DNA of 61,409 nucleotides, from the NCBI RefSeq assembly GCF_017168255.1, contig NZ_JABFAP010000001.1, forward strand, positions 260,241-321,649, given 5' to 3'. Position 1 is the stretch's first letter. Each line of letters opens with the position of its first letter. A program made the position numbers and the translations under genes. The notes under the pieces were generated by a model that had not been told where the DNA came from, made no database searches, and saw nothing but the letters and a program-made list of their open reading frames with translations. Below, piece by piece: positions 42,311 to 55,161 of the stretch. The stretch comes from Agrococcus sp. KRD186 (GTDB taxonomy: Bacteria > Actinomycetota > Actinomycetes > Actinomycetales > Microbacteriaceae).

Positions 42311-43240
42311 TCAGACGAGCTCGGCGTAGACGGGCATCGAGAGGTAGCGCTCGCCGGTGTCGGGCGCGATCACGACGATCGTCTTGCCGGCCGACTCCGG
42401 GCGGCGGGCGACCTGCAGGGCGCTGAAGACGGCGGCGCCGGCGGAGATGCCGGCGAAGATGCCCTCCTTGGCGGCGAGCGCGCGCGTGGTGGCGACCGAG
42501 TCGTCGAGCGAGACGTCGATGACCTCGTCGTAGACCTCGCGGTCGAGGATCGCCGGCACGAAGTTGGCGCCCAGCCCCTGGATCTTGTGCGGGCCGGCCT
42601 TGCCCTCGGTCAGCAGCGGCGAGTCGATCGGCTCGACCGCGACGACCTGCACCTCGGGCTTGCGCTCCTTGAGCAGGTTGCCGGCGCCCGAGATGGTGCC
42701 GCCGGTGCCGATGCCGGCGACGAAGATGTCGACGGCGCCGTCGGTGTCGGCCCAGATCTCCTCGCCGGTGGTCTCGCGGTGCACGCGCACGTTCGCCTCG
42801 TTCTCGAACTGGCGGGCGAGCACGGCGCCGGGCGTCTCGTCGACGATCTGCTGCGCGCGCTCGACCGCGCCGCGCATGCCGTCCGCGCCGGGCGTGAGCA
42901 CGAGCTCGGCGCCGTAGGCCTTCAGGATCGCGCGCCGCTCGACCGACATGGTCTCCGGCATCGAGAGGATGACCTTGTAGCCGCGGGCCGCGCCGACCAG
43001 CGCGAGCGCGATGCCGGTGTTGCCGCTGGTGCCCTCGACGATGGTGCCGCCGGGCTGCAAGTCGCCTGCGGCCTCTGCCGCGTCGACGATGGCCTTGCCG
43101 ATGCGGTCCTTGACGGAGGCGGCGGGGTTGAACGACTCGAGCTTGACCAGCACGGTCGCCTCCGAATCGTTGATGCGCTGCAGGCGCACCAGGGGAGTGC
43201 CGCCGATCGTGGCGGTGATGTCGTCGAAGATGCGAGCCAT
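42311..43240 (-). CDS. cysK: cysteine synthase A (O-acetylserine sulfhydrylase)
   Basis: A 309-residue PLP enzyme that makes cysteine from O-acetylserine and sulfide. The PLP Lys is in [15 protein letters not shown], the substrate loop is [13 protein letters not shown], and the phosphate loop is [12 protein letters not shown]. The ATG at 43240 has AAAGGAA at the right distance, so the 5-codon longer frame is rejected. The C-terminal YAELV tail is short. It forms an operon with cysE. Confidence 0.96.
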   Translation of the reverse strand: MARIFDDITATIGGTPLVRLQRINDSEATVLVKLESFNPAASVKDRIGKAIVDAAEAAGDLQPGGTIVEGTSGNTGIALALVGAARGYKVILSMPETMSVERRAILKAYGAELVLTPGADGMRGAVERAQQIVDETPGAVLARQFENEANVRVHRETTGEEIWADTDGAVDIFVAGIGTGGTISGAGNLLKERKPEVQVVAVEPIDSPLLTEGKAGPHKIQGLGANFVPAILDREVYDEVIDVSLDDSVATTRALAAKEGIFAGISAGAAVFSALQVARRPESAGKTIVVIAPDTGERYLSMPVYAELV

Positions 43241-43364
43241 GCCGTTTCCTTTCATCGGGTGGAAGCCTTGCTTCTACTCTACGCCGCCTCAGCTGCGTGC
43301 AAGCGTCGTGCTCACCGGTGCATTCCCGCAGGGAGCGGCCGCCCCGTGGCGCTAGCGTGATGCT

Positions 43365-44237
43365 GTGGATCCTCAGGCGGTCGCAGACCTCGTGCGCGAC
43401 GCTCGCGCGCGCCTCGGCCTGGCCGGCATCGACGGCCCCGACGCCGAGCTGCTCGCCGCCTGGGCGGCCGGCAGCTCGCTCGGCGAGGTGCGCGTCGACA
43501 TGGCGATGGGCCGGTCGTTCGAAGCGGATGCGGTGGCCCGCTTCCTCACGGCCGTCGCCCGCCGCGAGGGCCGGGAGCCGCTGCAGCACATCACCGGCTC
43601 CGCGCCGTTCCGGCACGTGGAGCTGCGCGTGGGCCCGGGCGTCTTCACGCCCCGGCCGGAGACCGAGGTGCTGGTCGACGTGGCGCTCGAGCACCTGCGG
43701 CGGCACCGGCCAGAGCTCGACACCGGGCTCGTGCTCGATGTCGGCACCGGCAGCGGCGCCGTCGCGATCACGATCGCCCGCGAGGCCGAGGTGCCGGTGG
43801 TCGCCGTCGAGTGGAGCCCGGCCGCCTACGTCTGGGCGCGGCGCAACATCGCCGAGCTCGCGCCCGCGACCGTGCTGCTGCACGCCGATGCGCGGGATGC
43901 CGCCGCGCTCGCGGCCGTCGGGGTCGTGCCCGGCTCGCTCGCCGCGCTGGTGTCGAACCCGCCCTACGTGCCCCACGCATCCGTGCCCGCCGACCACGAG
44001 GTGCGATCGTTCGATCCGGCGACCGCGCTCTACTCGGGCGCCGACGGGCTCGACTTCATCCGCGACCTCGCCTCCATCGCCGCCGACCTCGTGCAGCCGG
44101 GCGGGCTGGTGGCGTTCGAGCACGCCGAGCAGCAGGCGGGCGACGTGTGGGAGCTGGTGGCGGACGCGGGCTTCCGCGACGCCTTCACCCGCCGCGATCA
44201 CACCGGCCGCGACCGCGTCACCGGCGCCATCCGCTGA
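43365..44237 (+). CDS. prmC: release factor glutamine methyltransferase
   Basis: A 290-residue SAM enzyme that methylates the GGQ glutamine of RF1/RF2. It shows the SAM loop VLDVGTGSGAVAITIA and the catalytic NPPY in ALVSNPPYVPH, with the N-terminal helical domain containing REPLQHITGSAPF. The start is GTG. It opens the prmC-tsaC-wecA-atp string. Its usual neighbour prfA is about 10.5 kb upstream, past the second accessory block. Confidence 0.95.
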   Translation: MDPQAVADLVRDARARLGLAGIDGPDAELLAAWAAGSSLGEVRVDMAMGRSFEADAVARFLTAVARREGREPLQHITGSAPFRHVELRVGPGVFTPRPETEVLVDVALEHLRRHRPELDTGLVLDVGTGSGAVAITIAREAEVPVVAVEWSPAAYVWARRNIAELAPATVLLHADARDAAALAAVGVVPGSLAALVSNPPYVPHASVPADHEVRSFDPATALYSGADGLDFIRDLASIAADLVQPGGLVAFEHAEQQAGDVWELVADAGFRDAFTRRDHTGRDRVTGAIR

Positions 44238-44294
44238 CGCTGCGACCCCTTCGGTGGGGGACGCCGGCGGCCCCGCCAGCACTACCATGGACGG

Positions 44295-45074
44295 GTGCCC
44301 GCCATCCACGACACCGCCGACCCTGCCTCGCTGCTCGCGGGCATCCGCGCGGCTCGCACAGCGATCGCGGCCGGCCGGTGCATCGTGATGCCGACCGACA
44401 CCGTCTACGGCATCGCGGCCGACGCCTTCTCGCACCAGGCGGTGGCCGGGCTGCTCGCCGCCAAGGGGCGCGACCGCGGCTTCCCGCCGCCGGTGCTGGT
44501 CGCCGACCGCCACATGGCGGCGGCGCTCGCGGAGCGCATCCCCGTCGAGATCGAGCCGCTGCTCGACGCGCACTGGCCGGGCCCGCTGACCGTCATCGTG
44601 CGCGCGCAGTCGTCGCTGTCGTGGGATCTGGGCGACACCGGCGGCACCGTCGCGCTGCGCGTGCCCGACCACCCCATCGCCGTCGGCCTGCTGCGGGAGA
44701 CCGGCCCGCTCGCGGTCTCGAGCGCCAACCTGCACGGCATGCCGGCGCCCACCGAGGCCGCTGCGGCCGCCGAGATGCTGGGCGAGCGCGTCTCGGTCGT
44801 GCTCGACGCAGGCACGGTCGGCGGCGAGCCGGGTGAGCAGCCCGCGGGCTCGAACAACGGCTCCACCATCCTCGACTGCTCCACCGACGGCGTCTTCCGC
44901 ATCGTCCGCCAGGGCGTGCTGCCGCGCGAGACGATCGCGGCGGTGCTCGGCGAGCAGCTGCAGGCAGAGCCGCCGGCCGAGCTGCAGGCAGAGCTGCAGG
45001 CCGAGCCGCCGGCCGAGCCGCCGGCCGAGCCGCCGGCCGAGAGCGCCGGCTCCGAACCTCCCGCCGCCGGATGA
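44295..45074 (+). CDS. tsaC: threonylcarbamoyl-AMP synthase (Sua5/YciO/YrdC)
   Basis: A 259-residue enzyme for the first step of the t6A tRNA modification. The YrdC core contains IVMPTDTVYGIAADAF, AKGRDRGFPPPVLV, LDAHWPGPLTVIVRA, VALRVPDHPIAVGLL and GPLAVSSANLHG. The last ~45 residues are Glu/Pro/Ala/Leu-Gln repeats (AEPPAELQAELQ) from a 12-21-base tandem repeat, beyond the family length. The start is GTG. Confidence 0.94.
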   Translation: MPAIHDTADPASLLAGIRAARTAIAAGRCIVMPTDTVYGIAADAFSHQAVAGLLAAKGRDRGFPPPVLVADRHMAAALAERIPVEIEPLLDAHWPGPLTVIVRAQSSLSWDLGDTGGTVALRVPDHPIAVGLLRETGPLAVSSANLHGMPAPTEAAAAAEMLGERVSVVLDAGTVGGEPGEQPAGSNNGSTILDCSTDGVFRIVRQGVLPRETIAAVLGEQLQAEPPAELQAELQAEPPAEPPAEPPAESAGSEPPAAG

Positions 45075-45078
45075 CGCG

Positions 45079-46290
45079 ATGACCTTCCTCCTGATCACGC
45101 TCGCGGCGGCGGTCATCACCTTCGTCGCCAGCACGGTCGTGCTGCGCCTCGCACTGAAGCACGGCATCCACCCCCCGGTGAGGGAGCGCGACGTGCACTC
45201 CCGGCCGACGCCCAGGCTCGGCGGCGTCGCGATGTGCATCGGCATGCTCGGCGCCTTCGGCATCGCGGCGCTCATCCCCGAGCTCGCCGGCATCTTCGCC
45301 GAGCCCATCCGCATCTGGACGCTGCTGGGCGCGGCGCTCGCCATCACCGTCATCGGCGTGCTCGACGACCTGTTCGACCTCGACTGGATGCTGAAGCTCG
45401 GCGCGCAGATCCTGGTCGCCACCGGCGTGGCCGTCTTCGGCGTGCAGATCGTCAGCCTGCCGATCGCCGGGCTCACCGTGCCCTCGGCGACCATGGCGAT
45501 CGTGCTGACGGTGCTCATCATCGTGCTGGTGATGAACGCGGTGAACTTCATCGACGGGCTCGACGGGCTCGTCTCGGGCACGACGATCATCGGCTCGGCG
45601 GCCTTCTTCGGCTACATCTGGGTGATCAGCCAGAACTTCGCCCAGCAGAACGCCTACTTCTCGCTCGCGAGCCTCATCACCGCGGTGATCGTCGGCGTCT
45701 GCCTGGGCTTCCTGCCCGTCAACTGGCACCCGGCCCGCATGTTCATGGGCGACGGCGGAGCGCTCATGCTGGGCCTGCTGACGGCGGCGAGCGCCATCGC
45801 CGTCACCGGCCAGATCGACATCGGCACCATGGGTGGCCGCAGCCAGATCCTGCCCGCGTTCATCCCGGTGCTGCTGCCGCTGGCCATCCTGCTGCTGCCG
45901 CTGACCGACTTCGTGCTCGCGGTCGTGCGCCGCGTCATCAACGGCAACAGCCCCTTCGCCGCCGACCGCAAGCACCTGCACCACCGGCTGCTCGACATGG
46001 GCCACTCGCACCTCGGCGCCGTGCTGATCTTCTACGCCTGGACGGCGGTGGTCTCGATCGGCTGCCTGCTCTTCCTCATCTGGCCGTGGTGGGTCGTCGT
46101 CGGCGTCATGCTCGCCGGCTTCCTGGTCTGCGCGCTGCTCACCGCGGCGCCGGTCGGCAGGCGCATCTGGCGCACCTTCCTGCGGGTGATGCGCGAGCGG
46201 CGCGGCGCTCATGGGAGGATGGATCCCGACACAACGACACTCGTCGACACCCGCGCCGAGACGCCGATTTCCAGGGGAGACACCCGGTGA
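45079..46290 (+). CDS. wecA: polyprenyl-phosphate GlcNAc-1-phosphate transferase (WecA/TagO type)
   Basis: A 403-residue protein with about 11 helices. Motifs of the MraY/WecA family are RDVHSRPTPRLGGVAM, IGVLDDLFDLDW (Asp pair), NAVNFIDGLDGLVSG, and the HIH-type loop ADRKHLHHRLLDMGHSH. It starts glycan assembly (arabinogalactan or teichoic-type) on the inner membrane. The ATG at 45079 is 4 bases past tsaC, and the end overlaps atpI (GTGA). Confidence 0.93.
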   Translation: MTFLLITLAAAVITFVASTVVLRLALKHGIHPPVRERDVHSRPTPRLGGVAMCIGMLGAFGIAALIPELAGIFAEPIRIWTLLGAALAITVIGVLDDLFDLDWMLKLGAQILVATGVAVFGVQIVSLPIAGLTVPSATMAIVLTVLIIVLVMNAVNFIDGLDGLVSGTTIIGSAAFFGYIWVISQNFAQQNAYFSLASLITAVIVGVCLGFLPVNWHPARMFMGDGGALMLGLLTAASAIAVTGQIDIGTMGGRSQILPAFIPVLLPLAILLLPLTDFVLAVVRRVINGNSPFAADRKHLHHRLLDMGHSHLGAVLIFYAWTAVVSIGCLLFLIWPWWVVVGVMLAGFLVCALLTAAPVGRRIWRTFLRVMRERRGAHGRMDPDTTTLVDTRAETPISRGDTR

Positions 46291-46748
46291 CCAGCACCCA
46301 GATCATGCAGCGCATCCTGCTGTGGGGAGGCATCCTCGCCGCGGCCGTCGCCGTCATCGGCGGGGTGGTCGGATGGTTCCTGGCCGCAGGCGCGGGCGTC
46401 GCCTCTGCACTGGTCGGCACGGCACTCGCGATCATCTTCTGCATGCTCACGGCCGGCAGCATCCTGCTGGCGCTGAAGGTGTCGAAGGGCGAGATGGTCT
46501 CGGGTGCCTTCTTCGGCATCGTGCTGGGGGGCTGGCTGGTCAAGTTCGCGCTGTTCATCGTGCTGGTGTTCGTGCTGGGCGAGCAGAGCTGGCTGCACCG
46601 AGGCGTCGCCTTCGGCTCACTGGTGGCCGCGGTGATCGGCTCGCTCGCCATCGACTGCGTCGTCATCGCCACCAGTCGTCAGCCGACGGTCGACAGCGAC
46701 GCCGACGACGAGACCCAGGGGCGCCCGGCTTCGGGCGCGCGCGCCTGA
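46287..46748 (+). CDS. atpI: AtpI-like membrane protein
   Basis: A 153-residue protein with four helices and a polar C-terminus. It lies directly before atpB, starts with GTG overlapping wecA, and matches the small poorly conserved AtpI/Unc-like proteins that help c-ring assembly. Family assignment rests mostly on topology and place. Confidence 0.75.
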   Translation: MTSTQIMQRILLWGGILAAAVAVIGGVVGWFLAAGAGVASALVGTALAIIFCMLTAGSILLALKVSKGEMVSGAFFGIVLGGWLVKFALFIVLVFVLGEQSWLHRGVAFGSLVAAVIGSLAIDCVVIATSRQPTVDSDADDETQGRPASGARA

Positions 46749-46913
46749 AGCCTGCGTCCGGAATGGCCGATCGGCCGAATCCGCTCTGATAGTGTTGTGA
46801 TTGCTCCCCCTGCTGTGCCGCTCATTCCCTGAGCGTGTGTGCGCGAGGGGGCGCACCGACGTCGAACCGGCGCCAGGCGCCATGAGGTTGAGGAAGAAAC
46901 GCTGAACGCCTTG
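46749..46913 (+). promoter_or_regulatory. atp operon leader
   Basis: A 165-base gap before atpB. GATAGT near 46787 might be a -10 element. AGGAAG at 46891-46896 is the ribosome site. No clear riboswitch is seen. Confidence 0.35.
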
Positions 46914-48018
<1,105 letters not shown>

Positions 48019-48025
48019 GGACCTG

Positions 48026-48586
48026 ATGCTGACAACTGCACTCAGGATGGCGGGGGAGGAGGAGCTGCCCAACCCGCTGCTCCCGGCCTTCTACGACATC
48101 CTCTGGTCGTCGGTCATCTTCGTCGTCCTCCTGCTGATCTTCTGGAAGGTCGTCCTGCCTCGCGTGCAGGCGCTGCTCGACGAGCGCGCCGCAGCGATCG
48201 AGGGCGGCATCAAGAAGGCCGAGGAGGCGCAGGCGGAAGCCGCTGCCGCACTGGAGTCGTACAACACGCAGCTCGCAGAGGCTCGCGCCGAGGCGTCCGT
48301 GATCAAGGAGAAGGCGCGCGCCGACGCCTCCAAGATCGAGGCTGACCTCAAGGCACGCGCCACGGAGGATGCCGAGCGCATCACCGCGCAGGCGCACCAG
48401 CGCATCGAGCAGGAGCGCCAGGCGGCGTTCTCGTCGCTGAAGTCCGAGGTGGGCACGCTCGCCCTCGACCTCAGCGAGAAGGTAGTCGGCGAGTCGATGG
48501 ACGACTCGCGCTCGGCAGCCATCGTCGACCGCTTCCTCGCTGACCTCGAGCGTGCCGATCTTCAGCGAGACGGAGTGAACCGCTAG
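48026..48586 (+). CDS. atpF: ATP synthase subunit b
   Basis: A 186-residue stator subunit: one N-terminal membrane helix (FYDILWSSVIFVVLLLIFWK) and a long Ala/Glu/Lys/Arg coiled coil. It starts 7 bases after atpE and shares one base with atpH (TAGTG). Confidence 0.95.
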   Translation: MLTTALRMAGEEELPNPLLPAFYDILWSSVIFVVLLLIFWKVVLPRVQALLDERAAAIEGGIKKAEEAQAEAAAALESYNTQLAEARAEASVIKEKARADASKIEADLKARATEDAERITAQAHQRIEQERQAAFSSLKSEVGTLALDLSEKVVGESMDDSRSAAIVDRFLADLERADLQRDGVNR

Positions 48587-49371
48587 TGGGCAGCGCGACC
48601 AGCCAGGCGCGAGCCGGCATCGACGAGGCGCTTCGGGCGCAGCCGCAGGCGGGGCTCGATGACGCACGGGAGCTCTTCCGGGCTTCGCGCGCCATCGAGC
48701 GCAGCTCGCAGGTGCTCGCCTCGCTCGGCGACCCGGTCTCGACCCCCGACGCGCGTGCGGCTCTGGCCCACCGCGTGCTCGGTCAGCTCGGTGCACCGGC
48801 GAGATCGATCGTCGCGCACCTGGCCCGCCAGCGCTGGTCCGACGCCGACGACATCCTCTCCGCCATCGACGCCGCGGGCATCCGCGTCGCCGTGCGGGCG
48901 GCAGGGGATGCCGATGTCGCGGGCGAGATCGCCTCGTTCCAGCGGATCGTCGCCGCGGACGCAGAGCTCGAGCTGGCCCTCGGTGGCCTGCGCGGCTCGG
49001 CCGACGGCAAGGCCCGCCTGGTCGAGCAGCTGCTCGCAGGCAAGGCGAGCGAGCCCGCAGCGGTCATCCTCGACCACCTCGTGCGCGCACCGCGCGGCCG
49101 CCGCATCGGTGCGATGCTGCGCGCCGCGGCGACCGAGGTGGCTGCGGCCGCCGGCCGGTCGCTCGCGACCGTCACCACGGCTCGCGAGATCCCTGCCCCG
49201 CAGCTCGACCGGCTCCGCGCCGGCCTCGAGCGCCAGTACGGCCGCACGCTGCAGCTGCAGCAGATCGTCGACCCCGCCGTGCTCGGCGGACTCCGCGTCT
49301 CGATCGGCGACGACATCATCGACGGCACCGTCCGTTCCAAGTTCACCGACCTCCGCCTGCAGCTCGGCTAG
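48586..49371 (+). CDS. atpH: ATP synthase subunit delta
   Basis: A 261-residue stator-cap subunit. The C-terminal signature [54 protein letters not shown] is clear. The extra helical N-terminal part gives the longer size usual in actinobacteria. The start is GTG. Confidence 0.94.
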   Translation: MGSATSQARAGIDEALRAQPQAGLDDARELFRASRAIERSSQVLASLGDPVSTPDARAALAHRVLGQLGAPARSIVAHLARQRWSDADDILSAIDAAGIRVAVRAAGDADVAGEIASFQRIVAADAELELALGGLRGSADGKARLVEQLLAGKASEPAAVILDHLVRAPRGRRIGAMLRAAATEVAAAAGRSLATVTTAREIPAPQLDRLRAGLERQYGRTLQLQQIVDPAVLGGLRVSIGDDIIDGTVRSKFTDLRLQLG

Positions 49372-49397
49372 GTCGAAAGCCCCGAAGAGGAAGACAC

Positions 49398-51032
49398 ATG
49401 TCAGAGCTCACCATCAGCCCAGACGAGATCAAGGGCGCCCTCGCCGCCTTCGTCTCGTCCTACGAGGCGTCGACCTCGACGACGGCCGAGGTCGGCCACG
49501 TCATCGACGCCGCAGACGGCATCGCGCACGTCGAGGGCCTCCCCGGCGTCATGGCGAACGAGCTCGTCCGCTTCGCGGACGGCACGCTCGGCCTCGCGCA
49601 GAACCTCGACGAGACCGAGATCGGCGTCGTCGTGCTCGGTGAGTTCGACGGCATCGTGGCCGGCATGGAGGTGACCCGCACGGGCGAGGTCCTCTCCGTC
49701 CCCGTCGGCGAGGGCTACCTCGGCCGCGTCGTCGACCCGCTCGGCGTCCCGATCGACGGACTGGGCGAGATCGCCACGAGCGGCCGCCGCGCCCTCGAGC
49801 TGCAGGCGCCCGGCGTGATGCAGCGCAAGTCGGTGCACGAGCCGCTCCAGACCGGCATCAAGGCGATCGACGCCATGATCCCCGTCGGCCGCGGCCAGCG
49901 TCAGCTGATCATCGGCGACCGCCAGACCGGCAAGACGGCACTGGCGATCGACACGATCATCAACCAGAAGGCCAACTGGGACTCGGGCGACGTCAACAAG
50001 CAGGTGCGCTGCATCTACGTCGCCGTCGGCCAGAAGGGCTCGACCATCGCCTCGGTGAAGGGCGCCCTCGAGGACGCCGGCGCGATGGCGTACACCACCA
50101 TCGTCGCCTCGCCCGCCTCCGACCCGGCCGGCTTCAAGTACCTCGCTCCGTACACGGGCTCGGCCATCGGCCAGCACTGGATGTACGAGGGCAAGCACGT
50201 CCTGATCATCTTCGACGACCTGTCGAAGCAGGCGGAGGCCTACCGCGCCGTCTCGCTGCTGCTGCGCCGTCCGCCGGGCCGCGAGGCATACCCCGGTGAC
50301 GTCTTCTACCTGCACTCGCGTCTGCTCGAGCGCTGCGCGAAGCTCTCGGATGAGCTCGGTGCCGGCTCGATGACGGGTCTGCCGATCATCGAGACGAAGG
50401 CCAACGACGTCTCGGCCTACATCCCGACCAACGTGATCTCGATCACCGACGGCCAGATCTTCCTGCAGTCCGACCTGTTCAACGCCAACCAGCGTCCTGC
50501 GGTCGACGTCGGCATCTCGGTCTCGCGAGTCGGCGGTGACGCGCAGGTCAAGTCGATCAAGTCGGTCTCCGGCACGCTCAAGCTCGAGCTCGCCCAGTAC
50601 CGCTCGCTCGAGGCCTTCGCGATGTTCGCATCCGACCTCGACGCCACCTCGCGCCGGCAGCTCGCCCGAGGCGCACGCCTCACCGAGCTGCTGAAGCAGC
50701 CGCAGTACTCGCCGTACCCGGTGGAGGAGCAGGTCGTCTCGATCTGGGCCGGCACCAACGGCAAGTTCGACGACGTCGAGGTCAGCCAGGTGCTGCAGTT
50801 CGAGTCCGAGCTCCTCGAGCACCTGCGCAACAACAGCACGCTGCTCGCCACGATCCGTGACGCCGCCAAGCTGGACGACGAGACGAAGGCTCAGCTCGAG
50901 TCCGAGGTCGACGAGTTCGCCAGGAACTGGCAGGGCAAGGAGTCCTCGAGCATCACCGACCCCGGCACCGAGGCGAACAACCCGATGGTTGAGGACGTCA
51001 ACCAGGAGCAGATCGTCAAGGGCCGTCGCTGA
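49398..51032 (+). CDS. atpA: ATP synthase subunit alpha
   Basis: A 544-residue regulatory nucleotide-binding subunit. The P-loop is [13 protein letters not shown], the family signature [17 protein letters not shown] is intact, and [13 protein letters not shown] precedes the core. The last ~30 residues are a hydrophilic tail ([20 protein letters not shown]), as in other actinobacterial alphas, where such a tail can limit ATP hydrolysis. Confidence 0.98.
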   Translation: MSELTISPDEIKGALAAFVSSYEASTSTTAEVGHVIDAADGIAHVEGLPGVMANELVRFADGTLGLAQNLDETEIGVVVLGEFDGIVAGMEVTRTGEVLSVPVGEGYLGRVVDPLGVPIDGLGEIATSGRRALELQAPGVMQRKSVHEPLQTGIKAIDAMIPVGRGQRQLIIGDRQTGKTALAIDTIINQKANWDSGDVNKQVRCIYVAVGQKGSTIASVKGALEDAGAMAYTTIVASPASDPAGFKYLAPYTGSAIGQHWMYEGKHVLIIFDDLSKQAEAYRAVSLLLRRPPGREAYPGDVFYLHSRLLERCAKLSDELGAGSMTGLPIIETKANDVSAYIPTNVISITDGQIFLQSDLFNANQRPAVDVGISVSRVGGDAQVKSIKSVSGTLKLELAQYRSLEAFAMFASDLDATSRRQLARGARLTELLKQPQYSPYPVEEQVVSIWAGTNGKFDDVEVSQVLQFESELLEHLRNNSTLLATIRDAAKLDDETKAQLESEVDEFARNWQGKESSSITDPGTEANNPMVEDVNQEQIVKGRR

Positions 51033-51055
51033 CGCGAGCTCGCTGAGGAGGCGGA

Positions 51056-51940
51056 ATGGGAGCCCAGCTCCGGGTCTATACGCAGAAGATCAAGTCTGCG
51101 CAGTCGACCAAGAAGATCACCAAGGCGATGGAGCTCATCGCTGCATCGCGCATCCAGAAGGCGCTCGTGCGCGTCAAGGCGTCGAACCCCTACGCCAGGG
51201 CGCTCACGCGCGCCGTGAGCGCAGTGGCCACGTACTCGAACGAGGCGCACCCGCTGACGGTCGAGCGAGACGAGCTCAAGCGGGCGGCGATCGTCGTGCT
51301 GACGAGCGACCGCGGCCTGGCCGGCGCGTTCAACTCGCAGATCATCCGCGAGGTGGGCGAGCTGCGGGCGAAGCTCGAGTCTGAGGGCAAGGAAGTCGAT
51401 CACTACCTGATCGGCAACAAGGCCGTCGGCTACTTCAAGTTCCGCCAGCGCCCCTACATCAGGGAGTGGACGGGCATCTCGGACGTGCCGACGCCCGAGG
51501 TCGCGCAGGAGATCGCGGAGGCCGTGCTCGAGGCGTATGTCTCGGAGCAGGTCGACGAGATCCACGTCGTCTACAACCGCTTCGTGAGCATGATGACGCA
51601 GGATCCGACCTCGGTGCGGCTGCTGCCGCTCGAGGTGGTGGAGGCGGAGGACGCCGGCACCGCGGAGCACCTGCCGCTGTACGAGTTCGAGCCCGAGCCC
51701 GCCCGGGTGCTCGACGCACTCCTGCCGGTCTACGTCGAGAGCCGCATCTTCAACGCACTGCTGCAGTCGGCCGCCGCCAAGCAGGCAGCCACGCAGAAGG
51801 CGATGAAGTCGGCCTCCGACAACGCCGACAAGCTCATCACCGACTACACCCGCCTGCGCAACAACGCGCGCCAGGCCGAGATCACGACGCAGATCTCCGA
51901 GATCGTGGGCGGCGCGGACGCCCTCGCCTCGGCGAAGTAG
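51056..51940 (+). CDS. atpG: ATP synthase subunit gamma
   Basis: A 294-residue central shaft. The N-terminal helix ([31 protein letters not shown]) and the C-terminal helix with the signature [37 protein letters not shown] form the coiled coil. A short insert around residues 205-220 ([20 protein letters not shown]) matches actinobacterial forms. Confidence 0.97.
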   Translation: MGAQLRVYTQKIKSAQSTKKITKAMELIAASRIQKALVRVKASNPYARALTRAVSAVATYSNEAHPLTVERDELKRAAIVVLTSDRGLAGAFNSQIIREVGELRAKLESEGKEVDHYLIGNKAVGYFKFRQRPYIREWTGISDVPTPEVAQEIAEAVLEAYVSEQVDEIHVVYNRFVSMMTQDPTSVRLLPLEVVEAEDAGTAEHLPLYEFEPEPARVLDALLPVYVESRIFNALLQSAAAKQAATQKAMKSASDNADKLITDYTRLRNNARQAEITTQISEIVGGADALASAK

Positions 51941-53421
<1,481 letters not shown>

Positions 53422-53422
<1 letters not shown>

Positions 53423-53682
53423 TGGCTCTCACCGTCAGCATCGTCTCCGCTGCGGAGGAGGTCTGGACCGGCGAGGCCACGCAGGTGATCGCCAAGACCA
53501 CCGAGGGCGAGATCGGCATCCTGAAGGGCCACGAGCCGGTGCTCGCGGTGCTCGCCGCGGAGGGGCAGGTGCGCGTCACCGACAGCTCCGGCACGGTGCA
53601 CGCCGTGGACGCCGCCGATGGCTTCCTCTCGGTCGACCACGACCGGGTCGAGATCGTCGCTCGGAACGCCAAGCTCACGTGA
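53422..53682 (+). CDS. atpC: ATP synthase subunit epsilon
   Basis: An 86-residue subunit with the beta-sandwich domain (LTVSIVSAAEEVWTGEATQVIAKTTEGEIGILKGHEPVLAVL). The C-terminal helical hairpin of the E. coli protein is absent, as is common in Microbacteriaceae. Overlaps yaaA as GTGA. Confidence 0.95.
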
Positions 53683-54395
53683 TCGTCCTGCTGCCGCCCA
53701 GCGAGACGAAGGCGGCAGGCGGGAGCGGCGCAAGCCTCACGACGGCCAGTCTGGGATTCCCCGGGCTGGCCGTCGCCCGTTCGCGGGCACTGGCAGCGCT
53801 CGACCGCCTGGTCGCCGCCGGGCAGGACGTCTCGACGCCCGCGAAGGCGCGCGCCGCCGCCGACAACGCGGCCGTCCGCTCCGCGCCGACCATGGCGGCC
53901 ATCGAGCGCTACACGGGCGTGCTCTACGACGCCCTCGGCGCCGCCTCGCTCGACGACGACGCCCGCGCCTGGGTCGAGACCCACGTCGTCATCCAGTCGG
54001 CCCTGCTCGGCTTCGTGCGCGCATCCGACCGCATTCCCTCGTACAAGGTCTCCGAGCACACGAAGCTGCCGGGGGAGCGGATGCGTGACCTCTGGTCCGA
54101 TGCCGGTGCGGTCATCGACGGGTTCGCGCTCGACCTGCGATCGAAGGCCTACGCCGCGCTCGCGCCGGTCGCCGGTGCGGTGCCGGTCGAGATCGTCTCG
54201 CCGGAGGGCAAGGCCCTCAACCACTGGAACAAGGCCGGCAAGGGCGCCCTGGTGCGCTCGCTCGCTGAGGCTGCCGTCGAGGCCGATACGGCGGATGCGC
54301 TGGTGCGCTGGGCGGCGTCGGCGTCGGTGCCGCTGACCCGCACCGAGACGGGCCTGCGCCTGGTCGTGCAGGACCCGCGCTTCGCCCCCGTCTGA
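53679..54395 (+). CDS. yaaA: YaaA/DUF328 peroxide-stress family protein
   Basis: A 238-residue protein beginning IVLLPPSETKAAGG, the mark of the UPF0246 family, with YTGVLYDALG, IQSALLGFVRASDRIPSYK and VEIVSPEGKALNHWNKAGKG. In E. coli YaaA lowers intracellular free iron during peroxide stress. The GTG start overlaps atpC, so it is read with the ATP synthase operon. Confidence 0.88.
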   Translation: MIVLLPPSETKAAGGSGASLTTASLGFPGLAVARSRALAALDRLVAAGQDVSTPAKARAAADNAAVRSAPTMAAIERYTGVLYDALGAASLDDDARAWVETHVVIQSALLGFVRASDRIPSYKVSEHTKLPGERMRDLWSDAGAVIDGFALDLRSKAYAALAPVAGAVPVEIVSPEGKALNHWNKAGKGALVRSLAEAAVEADTADALVRWAASASVPLTRTETGLRLVVQDPRFAPV

Positions 54396-54406
54396 CCTGC
54401 CTCGTT

Positions 54407-54512
54407 GGTCGAGCGCGCCCCGCGCGCGTATCCAGACCGCCCCTCCGCTGGCCGAGCGCGCCCCGCTCTTCGCCGCTGGTCGAGTAGCGCGCGCAGCGCG
54501 CGTATCGAGACC
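54407..54512 (+). repeat. palindromic intergenic repeat, copy 4 and degenerate copies
   Basis: A full copy lies at 54478-54512: GGTCGAGTAG-CGCGCGC-A-GCGCGCG-TATCGAGACC. A degenerate copy lies at 54407-54438 (GGTCGAGCGCGCC...CGTATCCAGACC) and a half copy near 54450. They sit directly after the yaaA stop and may end transcription of the atp operon. Confidence 0.85.
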
Positions 54513-54583
54513 GGCTCCGCGAGTTCTCCACACCCCGTTCGAATCTCTCTTCCCATGTCAGTGGCCGCTGATTGAATGCCTGC

Positions 54584-54981
54584 ATGTTCGAGGACGGCAT
54601 GGATGCGGAGGGGTACATCGATGCTGTCCGTGCCGGCGCGATCGCGACGGCCGTTGCCGCTGGCCCGGCTGCAACACCCCCGTCTACCGCGCCGACGTCG
54701 ACCACACCCACGACTGGGACGCCGGCGGCGCGACCACCATCGGCAACCTCGCCCACCTCTGCCGCCGGCACCACACGATGAAGCACGCCACCGCCTGGAC
54801 CGTGCAGCAGCTCGAAGACGGCGTGCTCGAGTTCACCAGCCCCCTCGGCATCGTGCTCCGCAGCGAACCCGAGCCCCAAGGACCACGCTTCACCGCCACC
54901 GACGACACCTTCTGGGGCACCATGACCTGCACCCAGCCCAGCCTCCCGAACGCGCCACCACTGGTGGACACACCCTTCTGA
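54584..54981 (+). pseudogene. HNH endonuclease (DUF222-type) relic
   Basis: From about 54637 the frame reads RDRDGRCRWPGCNTPVYRAD, then VDHTHDWDAGGATTIGNLAHLCRRHHTMKHATAW: the complete zinc-finger HNH motif of actinobacterial DUF222/HNH proteins, followed by their usual C-terminus. The ~300-residue N-terminal domain is missing. A different frame just upstream (ATG 54584, MFEDGMDAEGYIDAVRAGAI) could be the original N-terminus, so an internal deletion with frameshift is likely. Confidence 0.75.
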
Positions 54982-55161
54982 GACCGACCATCTGGACGCC
55001 GCACGCGCCTGCGCGTGTCCGCTGAAGGCCGCGCTGACACCGGCCGCGCTGACACCGGCCACGATGACGCTTTGCTCGCCGGCGCTGCCCGCATGACCGC
55101 CCTTCGTAGCGCCCGGATACGGGCGCGGCGCGCGGCCGGCAGATCGTGCGATGATCGCCGC

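Noticed and set aside
42180-45590. 1136-residue minus-strand frame across cysK, prmC, tsaC and wecA
   Set aside because: It overlaps four genes with clear motifs and has only shadow composition.
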